This document shows positions 54,995 to 64,000 of a stretch of DNA of 64,000 bases, piece after piece. The stretch is from Philodulcilactobacillus myokonensis (GTDB lineage: Bacteria; Bacillota; Bacilli; Lactobacillales; Lactobacillaceae), in NCBI RefSeq assembly GCF_027923585.1, contig NZ_BRPL01000002.1:806001-870000 (forward strand), in the 5' to 3' direction. A model generated the notes under the pieces. The model made no database searches and was not told where the DNA came from. It was given only the letters and a program-made list of their open reading frames with translations. Every line of letters starts with the position of its first letter. The stretch's first letter is position 1. Position numbers and translations under genes: made by a program.

Positions 54995-56110
54995 TTATTG
55001 TAAGAAATCCCTTAGTTGTTTACTACGTGAAGGATGACGTAATTTACGAAGTGCTTTAGCTTCAATTTGTCGAATTCTTTCGCGGGTAACACCAAAGACT
55101 TTGCCAACTTCTTCCAATGTTCTCGTTCTACCATCATCTAAACCAAACCGGAGACGTAAAACATTTTCTTCACGGTCAGTTAAAGTATCTAGAACACTTT
55201 CTAATTGTTCCTTCAATAATTCATAAGCAGCGTGATCGGATGGACTAGTTGCTTCACTATCTTTAATAAAGTCACCTAAGTGGGAATCGTCTTCTTCACC
55301 AATTGGCGTTTCTAATGAAACTGGTTCTTGAGCAATTTTCATGATATTTCTAACTTTGGAAGTTGGAATATCCATTTCTGCGCCAATTTCTTCCGGAAGT
55401 GGTTCTCGTCCTAAATCTTGTAATAATTGTCTTTGAATTCGAATTAACTTATTAATGGTTTCAACCATGTGAACTGGAATTCGGATGGTTCTAGCTTGAT
55501 CGGCAATTGCACGTGTAATGGCCTGTCTAATCCACCATGTTGCGTAGGTTGAAAATTTAAATCCTTTTCGATAATCAAATTTTTCAACGGCCTTCATCAA
55601 GCCCATGTTACCTTCTTGAATTAAATCTAAGAACGACATGCCACGACCAACATAACGTTTAGCAATTGAAACAACCAAACGGAGGTTTGCTTCTGCTAAT
55701 TCTTGTTTAGCTTCCTTATCGCCCTTTTCAATCCTTAAAGCTAATTGAACTTCTTGATCAGCGTTTAACAATGAAACCCGTCCAATTTCTTTTAAGTACA
55801 TTCGAACGGGATCATTAACTTTAACCCCAGTTGGTGAAGATGAAGCGTTCTTTAATTCTTTCTTTGAAACCTGACGAGCAGCTTTTAATGCTCTTGGGTC
55901 TGGTTCACCCTTGGAATCAACAACACTAATTCCAGCATCTTCAACCTTCTCAAGTAATTTATCCATTTGTTTTTCAGTTAATTTGAAAGGAATTGCAATA
56001 CTGTCATTTAAAACATCATAAGTAATATGTCCAATCTTATGGTATTTTTTAGTTAATGCATTAACACTCTTTTTGTATTCTTGCTTATTTGCTGATTTTC
56101 TTTTAGCCAT
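54995..56110 (-). CDS. rpoD: RNA polymerase sigma factor RpoD (sigma A)
   Basis: Primary vegetative sigma factor, 371 residues, the short Gram-positive form. Region 1.2 and 2.1-2.4 span about 95-220 ([53 protein letters not shown]). Region 3 follows. Region 4 ends with [17 protein letters not shown] and [18 protein letters not shown]. It is transcribed with dnaG 11 bases upstream, the classical macromolecular synthesis arrangement without rpsU. Confidence 0.97.
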   Translation of the reverse strand: MAKRKSANKQEYKKSVNALTKKYHKIGHITYDVLNDSIAIPFKLTEKQMDKLLEKVEDAGISVVDSKGEPDPRALKAARQVSKKELKNASSSPTGVKVNDPVRMYLKEIGRVSLLNADQEVQLALRIEKGDKEAKQELAEANLRLVVSIAKRYVGRGMSFLDLIQEGNMGLMKAVEKFDYRKGFKFSTYATWWIRQAITRAIADQARTIRIPVHMVETINKLIRIQRQLLQDLGREPLPEEIGAEMDIPTSKVRNIMKIAQEPVSLETPIGEEDDSHLGDFIKDSEATSPSDHAAYELLKEQLESVLDTLTDREENVLRLRFGLDDGRTRTLEEVGKVFGVTRERIRQIEAKALRKLRHPSRSKQLRDFLQ

Positions 56111-56121
56111 TCAAAAGCCTC

Positions 56122-57957
56122 CTAATAAGGTGTTGCTTCGGTTTTACTTGCTTGCCTTTTTTTCTGTAATTTAATAATCTCTACAACCAATTGAGTTTGT
56201 TTAGCTTCATCTTGCATTTTAGTAGCTGCTTTCAAAGCCTTTTGTTTCCTCTTAATTTGATTTTCAATTGGTGCTTGTTTCATGATTATATTAACATAAT
56301 CGTCAATTTCACCATTAGAAATATGTTTAGATACATCCAACACATCAATTTGAATTACCAATCGCTGCAATTTAGGTTCTTTAAACATATCAACAAAATC
56401 AGCAACCTGATATTGATCGTGATGTTCAAAATAATTTTCAGCAAACATAAAGATGGTTTGATACTGATCATCTGCAAAGCAGAAGCCATCAATGCCCACA
56501 ACCTTTAGCCAAACACTATGATCATGCAACATCCGGTTTAAAAGCATTTGTTCAGCCATTTGAATTTTGTTTAATTTAGGTTGCTTTAATGTCGTTTCTT
56601 TTTGTGGAATTGAAATTTGAGAATTAATGTGATGGTGATAACTATGCTTTTGATGTTTAATCAAATATGGTTTGATTTGAGCTCTTAAATCATCACTCTT
56701 CAAGTGAAATTCTGAAGATAAATTCTGAAGATATAAATCACGCTCAACCGGAGATGGTGAAGAAGCAATTGTCTTTAACGATCGGTTAATGTAAGCAATC
56801 CGATCTTCATCATTATTCAAATTATAGTCATTCTTAAAGAAGCGGAGTTTAAAAGCAATCGTCGATTCACGAGCTGCTCTAACATAATTTTTAAAACGAT
56901 CTTCACCATATTTTTGACGATATTCATCCGGATCAATTCCGCTCGGCATTTGAATAACACCTAACTTTAGCCGGCTTTGGTTAGCCAACATATTAACAGC
57001 ACGGTTAATTGCAGCTTGACCAGGTTTATCACCATCATAGCAAACATAAAGTTGTTTAGTATGTTGCTCAATTTTGCCAATTTGATCTTCAGTTAAACTA
57101 GTTCCCATGGAAGCAATCCCATTTTTAACACCAGATTGATAAGCAGACATAACATCCATGTAACCTTCAAATAAAATTGCTGAATGTTCTTTTCGAATAA
57201 ATTGCTTTGCAATATCAAAATTAAATAGAGTTTTACCCTTGTTAAAAATTGGGGTTTCAGGACTATTCAAATATTTCGGTTCATTTTTACTTGCCTGGAT
57301 TATCCGACCAGAAAAAGCAATGACTTTACCATGTTCATTTTTAATCGGATACATAATTCGATTTGCAAATCGATCAATTAATTGATCATCGTGCGTTTCA
57401 CTAAACAATCCTGATTTGTGCATTGTTTGATAATCAATCTTTTTTTCTTCAAAAAATGGTTTTAGGAGCCGCTTATTAGAAGCAAAGCCAAGCTGATAAT
57501 CATTAATTGTCTGATCCGACAAGCCACGTTGATGTAAATAATCTAATGCTTTTTGCCCCAATTCAGTGTTCATTAAAACATGATGATAAAGCTGGGTTGC
57601 CTTGGCATATAGATCCATCATTTTAGAAATTTCCGGATTAGTTTGAACTCGTTGTTTAGCAGTATAATTTTGCGGTAATTTGATTCCTTGCATTTTAGCA
57701 ACTTCTTGAACCGCTTCAGGAAATGAAACATGTTTATATTCCATTATGAATTTAAAAACATTTCCACCACGTCCACAGCTAAAGCAATGAAAAATTTGTT
57801 TATTTTCAGAAACAGAAAAAGACGGCGTATTTTCAGGCTGAAATGGACAAAGTCCAAACAAATTCTTGCCAGTCTTTTTTAATTGAACATATTGACCAAT
57901 AACATCAGCAATATCAGTATTTTCTCTGACATTTTCAATTACATTTTCAGGGATCAT
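56122..57957 (-). CDS. dnaG: DNA primase
   Basis: Synthesises RNA primers at the fork, about 611 residues from ATG 57957 (AAGGTGA 7 bases upstream). The N-terminal zinc motif reads CPFQ...HCFSCGRGG: Cys37, Gln40, Cys58 and Cys61, where the family has His at position 40. The TOPRIM core shows ILFEGYMDVMSAYQSG near residue 260 and VCYDGDKPGQAA near residue 310, with intact acidic residues. A DnaB-interacting C-terminal domain follows (about 450-611). It is followed by rpoD. Confidence 0.95.
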   Translation of the reverse strand: MIPENVIENVRENTDIADVIGQYVQLKKTGKNLFGLCPFQPENTPSFSVSENKQIFHCFSCGRGGNVFKFIMEYKHVSFPEAVQEVAKMQGIKLPQNYTAKQRVQTNPEISKMMDLYAKATQLYHHVLMNTELGQKALDYLHQRGLSDQTINDYQLGFASNKRLLKPFFEEKKIDYQTMHKSGLFSETHDDQLIDRFANRIMYPIKNEHGKVIAFSGRIIQASKNEPKYLNSPETPIFNKGKTLFNFDIAKQFIRKEHSAILFEGYMDVMSAYQSGVKNGIASMGTSLTEDQIGKIEQHTKQLYVCYDGDKPGQAAINRAVNMLANQSRLKLGVIQMPSGIDPDEYRQKYGEDRFKNYVRAARESTIAFKLRFFKNDYNLNNDEDRIAYINRSLKTIASSPSPVERDLYLQNLSSEFHLKSDDLRAQIKPYLIKHQKHSYHHHINSQISIPQKETTLKQPKLNKIQMAEQMLLNRMLHDHSVWLKVVGIDGFCFADDQYQTIFMFAENYFEHHDQYQVADFVDMFKEPKLQRLVIQIDVLDVSKHISNGEIDDYVNIIMKQAPIENQIKRKQKALKAATKMQDEAKQTQLVVEIIKLQKKRQASKTEATPY

Positions 57958-57989
57958 TGCCAAATCAAATCACCTTCTCTGCAATCACC

Positions 57990-57995
57990 ATTATA
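57990..57995 (-). promoter_or_regulatory. -10 of dnaG
   Basis: TATAAT 33 bases before the dnaG start, immediately after the glyS terminator; no clear -35. Confidence 0.5.
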
Positions 57996-58034
57996 TTTAA
58001 AAGTCGCACCCTATTCACATAAAGTGCGACTTCT
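57996..58034 (-). terminator. Terminator of glyQS
   Basis: AAGTCGCAC pairs with GTGCGACTT and is followed by TTTT on the - strand, about 60 bases after glyS. Confidence 0.86.
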
Positions 58035-58091
58035 AATTTCAACATTCAATTACAACAATTAAATTTTACCATAGACCAATCATTTATCCAA

Positions 58092-60170
58092 CTATTTAAC
58101 AATTAATTTATCTAAATCAGCAAACCATAAAATTAAATTGGTTAAAATCACCATCTGTTTTAGATGATTATTCTTAATTTCAGAATTTTTATCCATAATC
58201 ATTGTTTGTTCAAAATAATCGGAAATTGGCCGTTTTAAGTTAGATAATCGTTGATAAATTTCATTTGGCATTAAATGATAATATCCATTCTTTACCTCGT
58301 CAACAGCTTGATTCAATTTCTTTTCAGAATCATTCTGAAATAAATTAGGATCAACATTTAATTCATCTGGTTTAAAATTAGCCTTATTTGAAATTCGCAT
58401 TACACGGGTCAAAGATTCAATTGACAATTTAAAGTCGGAATCATTTTGATGTTGATTTAAAACATCGGCACTGTCCAAAATAAATAGAATATCAGGATTA
58501 TGACCATTAACAACTGATTCGATAATATCATGGTGTATTTTTTCAGATTGAAGTAATTTAACGATTCGATCCTTAATAAAATCAATCACATTGTTAATCT
58601 GAGATTTTTGATCAAGCTGAACATCAAATTCATCTGCCGTTTCAGCTTTAATAAATGAATTCAATAAATCATTTAAATTCAAGTGCCAAGATTCACGTCT
58701 AATAATTCTAACAATTCCAATTGCTTGACGCCTTAATGCGTAGGGATCATTAGAACCACTTGGAATCATCCCGGCCGAGAAGAAAGTTAAAATACTATCG
58801 AATTTATCCGCAAGCGCTAGGGTTGCACCAACTTTAGATTGTGGTAATTCACCATCAGATGAAATCGGCATGTATTGTTCACGAATTGCCCTAGCGACTT
58901 CATCATTTTCACCCTTTAATTGGGCATACTTTGCTCCAATCACACCTTGTAATTCAGCAAATTCCCCCACCATTTCGGTTACTAAATCAAATTTATAAAT
59001 TTGAGAGGCACGCTTTAAATTTTTTAATTGAGTTGAATCTAATCCGACATGTTTGCCAATAATTTGTGAAATGTGTTCAACCCGTTGCATTTTTTCATAC
59101 ATAGTTGAAATTCTATCATGAAAACTAACCCGTTTTAAACGGTTAACAAAGTAGTCAATCGATTTATTCATATCATTATGATAGAAGAACATTGCATCAT
59201 CTAAGCGAGCCGTTAATACCTTTTCATTTCCAGCAATTACATTTTCAATATAGTCACTATTTCCATTACGAGCGGAAACAAAGTAAGGTAATAATTTACC
59301 ATTTTGATCCTCAACGTAGAAGAAACGTTGATTATCACGCATTGAAGTAATCAAAACGGAAGCGGGCAATTCTAAATAACGACGGTTGAAACTACCGGCA
59401 AAAATAGTTGGCCATTCAACTAAATTATTAACTTCTTCTAATAAATTAGGATCAACCTTAATTTGCCAATGATGTTTTTTAGCTAAATCGTGAATTTGAT
59501 TAACAATCAATTGTTTACGTTTTTTAGCATCAGCAATTACATATTGTTGTTTTAAATCATCTTCATAGTCGGAAACTTTTTTAATTGCAACATCATGACC
59601 TAAAAAACGGTGTCCACGGGTTATCCGATTAGCCTTAACATCAAGAATTGAAAAGGGAATTACCTGATCATCTAAAATGGATACAATCCATCTAATTGGT
59701 CTAACGTATTCTAAATGATAAACATTCCACTTCATCATGGTTGGGAATGTCATATCGGTAATCACTTTTTTCATCCCGGACAAAACATCTTGAACCGGTT
59801 TACCAGGAATATGCTTATTGACAAAAACATAGTCGGTTCCCTTAACATTTTTAAATTGAATATCATCAGGGGTTAATCCTTGACCACGGGTGAAACCAAT
59901 TGCTGCTTTAGTCCAATTACCCTTATCATCCTGAGCAATTTTCTTTGATGGTCCCTTAACTGATTTATTAATATCAGGCTGTTTATCACTTAATCCTAAA
60001 ATTTGAATGGTTAAACGTCTCGGGGTCGAAAATGGTTTAATTGAATCAAAAGTAATCCGTTGTTGCTTTAAATAATCACCTGCTCGTTTAATTAATTGCT
60101 TTATACTTGGTGTCACTACATGCGCAGGCATTTCTTCCAAACCAATTTCTAATAAATATTCATGAGTCAT
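58092..60170 (-). CDS. glyS: Glycine-tRNA ligase beta subunit
   Basis: tRNA-binding subunit of the alpha2beta2 glycyl-tRNA synthetase, 692 residues. The N-terminus EYLLEIGLEEMPAHVV, PFSTPRRLTI, the FPTMMKWN block and GSNDPYALRRQAIGIVRI (HD-like region) are characteristic. It begins 2 bases after the glyQ stop region, so the two are tightly coupled. Expression is controlled by the upstream T-box. Confidence 0.96.
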   Translation of the reverse strand: MTHEYLLEIGLEEMPAHVVTPSIKQLIKRAGDYLKQQRITFDSIKPFSTPRRLTIQILGLSDKQPDINKSVKGPSKKIAQDDKGNWTKAAIGFTRGQGLTPDDIQFKNVKGTDYVFVNKHIPGKPVQDVLSGMKKVITDMTFPTMMKWNVYHLEYVRPIRWIVSILDDQVIPFSILDVKANRITRGHRFLGHDVAIKKVSDYEDDLKQQYVIADAKKRKQLIVNQIHDLAKKHHWQIKVDPNLLEEVNNLVEWPTIFAGSFNRRYLELPASVLITSMRDNQRFFYVEDQNGKLLPYFVSARNGNSDYIENVIAGNEKVLTARLDDAMFFYHNDMNKSIDYFVNRLKRVSFHDRISTMYEKMQRVEHISQIIGKHVGLDSTQLKNLKRASQIYKFDLVTEMVGEFAELQGVIGAKYAQLKGENDEVARAIREQYMPISSDGELPQSKVGATLALADKFDSILTFFSAGMIPSGSNDPYALRRQAIGIVRIIRRESWHLNLNDLLNSFIKAETADEFDVQLDQKSQINNVIDFIKDRIVKLLQSEKIHHDIIESVVNGHNPDILFILDSADVLNQHQNDSDFKLSIESLTRVMRISNKANFKPDELNVDPNLFQNDSEKKLNQAVDEVKNGYYHLMPNEIYQRLSNLKRPISDYFEQTMIMDKNSEIKNNHLKQMVILTNLILWFADLDKLIVK

Positions 60171-60171
60171 T

Positions 60172-61110
60172 TTATTTATCCCCCTTTTTATTTTTAGAAT
60201 GATCTTTCAAGAGTTCTGCTCGTTTCTTTTCATCCTTAATCAACGGGAAGCCACGTTTCTTTCGTTCAATAACAAACGCTTTTGCAACCGCTCTTGCCAT
60301 TTTTCGAATTCTAGCTAAATATCCAGCTCGTTCAGTTACTGAAACGGCACCCCTTGCGTCAAGCAAGTTAAAGGTATGACTACATTTTAAAATATAATCA
60401 TAAGCGGGATGAACTAGACCTAATTTAATTAAACGGGTAGCTTCTTTTTCATAGGAATTAAACATGTTCAAAAGCATGTTTTGATTACTTTCTTCAAAAC
60501 CATACTTAGAATGTTCATATTCTGGTTCTTTGAAAATATCACCATACTTAACGCCATATCCCCATTCAAGGTCAAAAACACTATTAACATCCTGAACATA
60601 GGATGCTAGTCGTTCTAATCCATATGTAATTTCAGATGCAACTGGATCCATTTCCTGACCACCAACGATTTGGAAATAAGTAAATTGACTGACTTCCATT
60701 CCATCAAGCCAAATTTCCCAGCCAACACCGGCACAACCCATTGAAGGATTAGCCCAATTATCTTCAACAAAGCGAATATCATGTTCTAATGGATTAATAC
60801 CTAACTTTTTTAAACTATTAATGTACAAATCCTGAACATTTTCTGGTGATGGTTTCATCAAAACTTGGAATTGATGGTGTTGATATAAACGGTTCGGATT
60901 TTTTCCATAACGTCCGTCGGCCGGCCTTCTTGATGGTTCAACATAAGCAACATTCCATGGTTCTGGACCAACAGCACGCAAAAACGTGTATGGACTCATG
61001 GTACCGGCACCTTTTTCAGTATCATAAGCTTGCATTAACATGCAGCCCTTCGATGCCCAGTATTCTTGCAATGTTAAAATAATTTCTTGCATTGACAATT
61101 TTTTTGTCAT
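60172..61110 (-). CDS. glyQ: Glycine-tRNA ligase alpha subunit
   Basis: Catalytic subunit of bacterial-type glycyl-tRNA synthetase, 312 residues from ATG 61110, which has AAAGGA 8 bases upstream; the ATG three codons earlier is too close to that site. Blocks [50 protein letters not shown] and [18 protein letters not shown] are near invariant in the family. It is the first gene after the T-box leader. Confidence 0.97.
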   Translation of the reverse strand: MTKKLSMQEIILTLQEYWASKGCMLMQAYDTEKGAGTMSPYTFLRAVGPEPWNVAYVEPSRRPADGRYGKNPNRLYQHHQFQVLMKPSPENVQDLYINSLKKLGINPLEHDIRFVEDNWANPSMGCAGVGWEIWLDGMEVSQFTYFQIVGGQEMDPVASEITYGLERLASYVQDVNSVFDLEWGYGVKYGDIFKEPEYEHSKYGFEESNQNMLLNMFNSYEKEATRLIKLGLVHPAYDYILKCSHTFNLLDARGAVSVTERAGYLARIRKMARAVAKAFVIERKKRGFPLIKDEKKRAELLKDHSKNKKGDK

Positions 61111-61139
61111 TACAATCATCCTTTCTTTAGAATTGGAAT

Positions 61140-61386
61140 ACGAAAAAAAGCCCTATGTTATATTAAATCAATTATAGACAGATTTAATATAACATAGGGA
61201 CGATCAACAATCGCGGTTCCACCCTAATTCTAGTTTGTCTAAAAACTAGCAGCTTCGTTCATTTCAGTTCAAAAAGTGCCCTTTGTGATTAAACCAATTG
61301 TTAGCTTCCACCATCCTAACTTCGCTTAAATTGAATTTAACACAATTTATCTTCTATCATCACTGAAAATATTCATTTCAAACAAT
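61140..61386 (-). ncRNA. T-box leader of glyQS
   Basis: The leader carries the diagnostic T-box AGGGTGGAACCGCG (about 61212-61225 complement). A terminator follows: CCCTATGTTATATTAAATC pairs with its complement and is followed by seven T (61147-61200). A stem I is visible, with base pairing GTGAT to ATCAC and the distal GGATGGTGGAAGC region. The loop opposite the specifier side holds GGTTTA, so GGU is a candidate glycine specifier (inferred). Uncharged tRNA-Gly would stabilise the antiterminator and switch on glyQS. Confidence 0.93.
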
Positions 61387-61390
61387 TTTA

Positions 61391-61419
61391 ATATTAGTTT
61401 AATGCCTAACAAATGTCAA
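61391..61419 (-). promoter_or_regulatory. glyQS promoter
   Basis: TTGACA (61414-61419 complement), a 17-base spacer and TAATAT (61391-61396 complement). A second TTGACA lies 7 bases upstream, reaching into the end of recO. Confidence 0.8.
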
Positions 61420-61422
61420 TTG

Positions 61423-62184
61423 TCAAATATGAAAACGATTCATTTGATCCAAAAAATGTTTACTTTTTAAATTTAAACCAACTTCGTTTTTATAAATATC
61501 ATCCAATAGCATTCTTAAATTTTGTTTAACTTGATGATGTACTTTAATACTTCTAATTTGTTTCAAGTTAATAACTGAAAATTTTCGTAAGTAATAAATA
61601 GTTCGTTTATCAAAATGCATTCTTCTTGGATCCATTGAAAAATGATTTTCACAAAGGAGCCCGCCATAAATTTCAGAAAAATCCATTGGTAAATCAGAAC
61701 GACCACAAATAACACAGTGCTTTAATTGGGGAGCAACACCAAATACTGGTAATAATTGAATTTCAAAGATATTAGTTATAATAGCAGGATCAATTCCGTG
61801 ATCAATTAATCGTAACCCATAAAACAATTGATTGAACCACCTAAAAATCGGGGTTGAATCTGGAAAAGCCGCATCAATCAACCCCATAATATATGTCGCA
61901 TAGGCATTTAAATCAATGTTTTGACTAATATTATTATAATGACTGATATCTAAAGCACTAATAATATATGAAAGCCCATTTGGACTTAAATTTCCTGAGT
62001 ACTCTCCGTATGTAAAGGGTAAAATATCAGCAGTCATTTTAAACCGTGGTTTCATTGCACCCCGAACAAAGAACATTTTTTTACCGGCTTCTGCAGTTAA
62101 AAATTTAATCAGTAAATCATGTTCCTTATAGGGCTTTCGATATAATAAAATTCCATGAAAATTAGTATAAATGTGATTACTCAA
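61423..62184 (-). CDS. recO: DNA repair protein RecO
   Basis: Helps load RecA in the RecFOR pathway, 253 residues. The N-terminal OB fold begins FHGILLYRKPYKEHDLLIKF. The C-terminal zinc site CVICGRSD...LLCENH (about residues 147-170) is present. It starts at TTG 62184, with AGGTGA 6 bases upstream. It is 13 bases after era, the conserved era-recO order. Confidence 0.93.
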   Translation of the reverse strand: MSNHIYTNFHGILLYRKPYKEHDLLIKFLTAEAGKKMFFVRGAMKPRFKMTADILPFTYGEYSGNLSPNGLSYIISALDISHYNNISQNIDLNAYATYIMGLIDAAFPDSTPIFRWFNQLFYGLRLIDHGIDPAIITNIFEIQLLPVFGVAPQLKHCVICGRSDLPMDFSEIYGGLLCENHFSMDPRRMHFDKRTIYYLRKFSVINLKQIRSIKVHHQVKQNLRMLLDDIYKNEVGLNLKSKHFLDQMNRFHI

Positions 62185-62197
62185 TTGTGATCACCTA

Positions 62198-63109
62198 CTA
62201 ATAATTAGATTTATGATAGCCTAGTGATTTCAATTCGTTTGAATTATCACGCCAATTAGGCTGTACTTTTACCCATAATTTAAGGAAGACCTTGCTACCT
62301 AATAGATCTTGAATATCTTTTCTAGCAAGCGTTCCAATTTTCTTTAGCATGGAACCCTTGCTGCCAATGATAATTCCCTTTTGACTATTTCGATCAATGA
62401 TAATGGTAGCGTCAATATCTACCATCCCACTATCTCGCTTCTTCATTCTTTCAATGAAAACAGCAACAGAATAAGGAACCTCTTCTTTTGTTAATTGAAA
62501 AATTTTTTCACGAATCAATTCTGATACAATAAAACGTTCAGGATGATCAGTAATTTGATCAGTGGGGTAATATTGAGGACCATGTGGCATGGTTCTTGCC
62601 AATTGATTTAACATTTGTTCAACGTTGTTACCTTGAAGGGCTGAAATTGGGAAAACACCCTTCCAATCAATTGTATTTCGCTTATACGAATCAACAATTG
62701 GAACTAAATCATTTGGATTGATTTGATCAATTTTATTAACAATTAAATAAACCGGTTTTTTAATTGATTTCAATTTATTAATAATAAAGTTATCACCAGC
62801 GCCACGTTTTTCAACAGCACTGACCATAAACAAAATGGCATCAACTTCTCGTAATGCAGATAGTGAAGATTCTTCCATAAAAGTTCCTAATTTATTTTTA
62901 GGTTTTTGAATTCCAGGAGTATCAATAAAAATTAACTGAGCATCTTTGGTTGAATAAACTCCTTGAATTTTGTTTCTAGTTGTCTGAGCTTTATTACTCA
63001 TAATTGCAATTTTTTGGCCAATAATACGGTTCATAAAAGTTGACTTACCAACATTAGGACGTCCAACAATTGCTATAAAACCAGAACGATAATTTGGATT
63101 ATTTTGCAT
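62198..63109 (-). CDS. era: GTPase Era
   Basis: Binds 16S rRNA 3' end and aids 30S maturation, 303 residues. G motifs: [26 protein letters not shown]. The KH domain includes [21 protein letters not shown] near residue 253. GGAGATGACAGT leads to ATG 63109. It lies between dgkA and recO in the standard order, but the cdd gene often found between dgkA and era elsewhere is absent. Confidence 0.96.
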   Translation of the reverse strand: MQNNPNYRSGFIAIVGRPNVGKSTFMNRIIGQKIAIMSNKAQTTRNKIQGVYSTKDAQLIFIDTPGIQKPKNKLGTFMEESSLSALREVDAILFMVSAVEKRGAGDNFIINKLKSIKKPVYLIVNKIDQINPNDLVPIVDSYKRNTIDWKGVFPISALQGNNVEQMLNQLARTMPHGPQYYPTDQITDHPERFIVSELIREKIFQLTKEEVPYSVAVFIERMKKRDSGMVDIDATIIIDRNSQKGIIIGSKGSMLKKIGTLARKDIQDLLGSKVFLKLWVKVQPNWRDNSNELKSLGYHKSNY

Positions 63110-63113
63110 ACTG

Positions 63114-63521
63114 TCATCTCCAATTTAAAATTAATTTTATAATGATTGGGATGAAAATAATACAACCGACAACAACAGCAAAAATTGCAGCAATAACGAC
63201 ATTTGCAGCTGCCACATCCTTAATTTTCTTCACTAAATCATTATAATGATTACCAACAATTAAATCACTTGTCCGTTCAAATAAAGTATTTATAATCTCA
63301 GAACTAATCACTGCTAAAATACATAGCAATAACCATAACCAATCGTTTAAATTTATTTTTAAAAGTAGCCCCAATAAGATAACGAGCAAGCCCATTTTAA
63401 TATGAAAACTAAAATTACGTTCCTCAACCCATAAATCACGAAACCCATGAAAGGCATGCCTAAAGGACTGAAAATATGTCTGATTCTTATAAAATGATTG
63501 ATGCTTATCTTTTAAGCCCAT
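63114..63521 (-). CDS. dgkA: Undecaprenol/diacylglycerol kinase family membrane protein
   Basis: Small integral membrane kinase of the DgkA family, in Gram-positive bacteria mainly an undecaprenol kinase recycling the wall lipid carrier. About 135 residues from ATG 63521, overlapping the end of ybeY by 17 bases; the upstream in-frame codons run deeper into ybeY without a ribosome site. Three hydrophobic segments follow [21 protein letters not shown]. The catalytic stretch [16 protein letters not shown] with its Glu residues is present. Confidence 0.9.
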   Translation of the reverse strand: MGLKDKHQSFYKNQTYFQSFRHAFHGFRDLWVEERNFSFHIKMGLLVILLGLLLKINLNDWLWLLLCILAVISSEIINTLFERTSDLIVGNHYNDLVKKIKDVAAANVVIAAIFAVVVGCIIFIPIIIKLILNWR

Positions 63522-63987
63522 ATGAATCCATAATCTTTCTTTGAAGTGGGAACATAACTGCCTCATCCTTTGGCTTCATATGATCGTATCCATTCAAATG
63601 AAGAAAACCATGAACTGATAAGAAACCTAATTCACGTTCATAAGAATGATTCAAAAACTCGGCTTGTTCTTGAACTTTATCAATACAAATAAAAATATCG
63701 CCTAAGTTTTCTGGTAACTCTGCTTTCAACTCTTTAGGCATTTTTAGTGGAATATCATCGTCTGAATCATCTTCAATTGCAAAACTAATGACATCAGTTG
63801 AACGGTCAACATGACGGTATTTTTTATTAATTTCTCTAATTTTATCATTATTAACAAAAGTAACTGACATTTCCGTATTTTCTTTTAATTTTAAGTATTT
63901 GCCAGCGTATTCTAAAACGTTTCTGACAAGATCAACGTGTTTTTTTGAAACGCCATCTTTAGTCTTATCATAAATTTCTAAATCCAT
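63505..63987 (-). CDS. ybeY: Endoribonuclease YbeY
   Basis: Zinc-dependent endoribonuclease in 16S rRNA maturation and ribosome quality control, 160 residues. The metal-binding motif HGFLHLNGYDH lies near residue 125 and the conserved RHVDRSTDVISFA near residue 58. It begins at ATG 63987, 13 bases inside the window edge, so only part of its ribosome site (GGAAGCAGAAGT) is seen. phoH usually lies upstream, beyond the window. Confidence 0.96.
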   Translation of the reverse strand: MDLEIYDKTKDGVSKKHVDLVRNVLEYAGKYLKLKENTEMSVTFVNNDKIREINKKYRHVDRSTDVISFAIEDDSDDDIPLKMPKELKAELPENLGDIFICIDKVQEQAEFLNHSYERELGFLSVHGFLHLNGYDHMKPKDEAVMFPLQRKIMDSYGLKR

Positions 63988-64000
63988 ACTTCTGCTTCCT

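Noticed and set aside
1-64000. tRNA, rRNA, CRISPR arrays, prophage
   Set aside because: No cloverleaf, rRNA segment, regularly spaced repeat or phage module was recognised on either strand.

Overview
The window is a contiguous, gene-dense, AT-rich stretch of a Firmicutes chromosome. Gene order and protein families point to Lactobacillaceae (parE-parC, lspA-rluD-pyrR, thyA-folA, topA-dprA-rnhB-rbgA, cmk-rpsA-der-hup, xerD-ribT-rluB, dnaG-rpoD-trmK, ybeY-dgkA-era-recO-glyQS). dnaE is followed directly by pyk with no pfkA between them, and fhs is present. This suggests an obligately heterofermentative lineage, perhaps near Fructilactobacillus or Apilactobacillus; the species cannot be fixed from the sequence alone. 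No rRNA, tRNA, CRISPR array or prophage was seen.

Layout. Positions 1-6.7 kb carry + strand genes: parE (5' end outside the window), parC, ppaC, msrB-msrA and a small orphan. At 6.76-7.1 kb lies a junction holding a decayed IS30-family transposase end and a 28-bp site that closely matches a Firmicutes dif site (7029-7056). From there to 64 kb nearly all genes are on the - strand. The switch in coding strand exactly at the dif-like site marks it as the probable replication terminus. From 7.1 to 9.3 kb lie a folate ECF transporter gene (folT) behind a tetrahydrofolate riboswitch, an unrecognised gene just downstream of it, and a DegV protein. rqcH/fbpA stands alone on +. From 11.2 to 15.4 kb is pyrR-carA-carB, from 15.5 to 20.5 kb rluD, lspA, fhs, an EbsA-like gene, an RNase HI-like gene and an amino-acid oxidase-like flavoprotein. 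From 20.5 to 27 kb runs topA-dprA-rnhB-rbgA-yozE-ypmS-ypmR (read right to left), then 27-32.7 kb degV, folA, thyA, an ABC-F ATPase and cca. From 32.7 to 44.9 kb come a recombinase-like pseudoenzyme, a TPR protein, hup, der, rpsA, cmk, a LysM protein, recQ, a YpbB-like gene, rluB, ribT, xerD and cvfB. From 45 to 53.3 kb are pyk, dnaE, a DUF2929 membrane peptide and clpB. From 53.4 to 64 kb are the Nif3 gene, trmK, rpoD, dnaG, glyS-glyQ behind a T-box, recO, era, dgkA and ybeY.

The most unusual content is the carA-carB pair behind an intact pyrR. Both reading frames are open and translationally coupled. However, CarA has lost its glutaminase Cys, His and Glu, and CarB has lost the metal/ATP ligands of both synthetase halves, most of the second ATP-grasp and the whole allosteric domain. 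This looks like a maintained pseudo-carbamoyl-phosphate synthase of unknown role. Other points of note are the dif site, the unknown gene in the folate-riboswitch transcription unit, an apparent ATT start codon for rbgA, the absence of scpA-scpB between ribT and rluB, a Cys/Gln/Cys/Cys zinc motif in DnaG, and several conserved proteins whose catalytic residues are replaced (the recombinase-like protein, the RNase HI-like protein and the Pyk extra domain).

Several genes use TTG starts chosen here from ribosome-binding-site spacing (parC, yozE, recO, xerD, the TPR gene and the gene next to folT).
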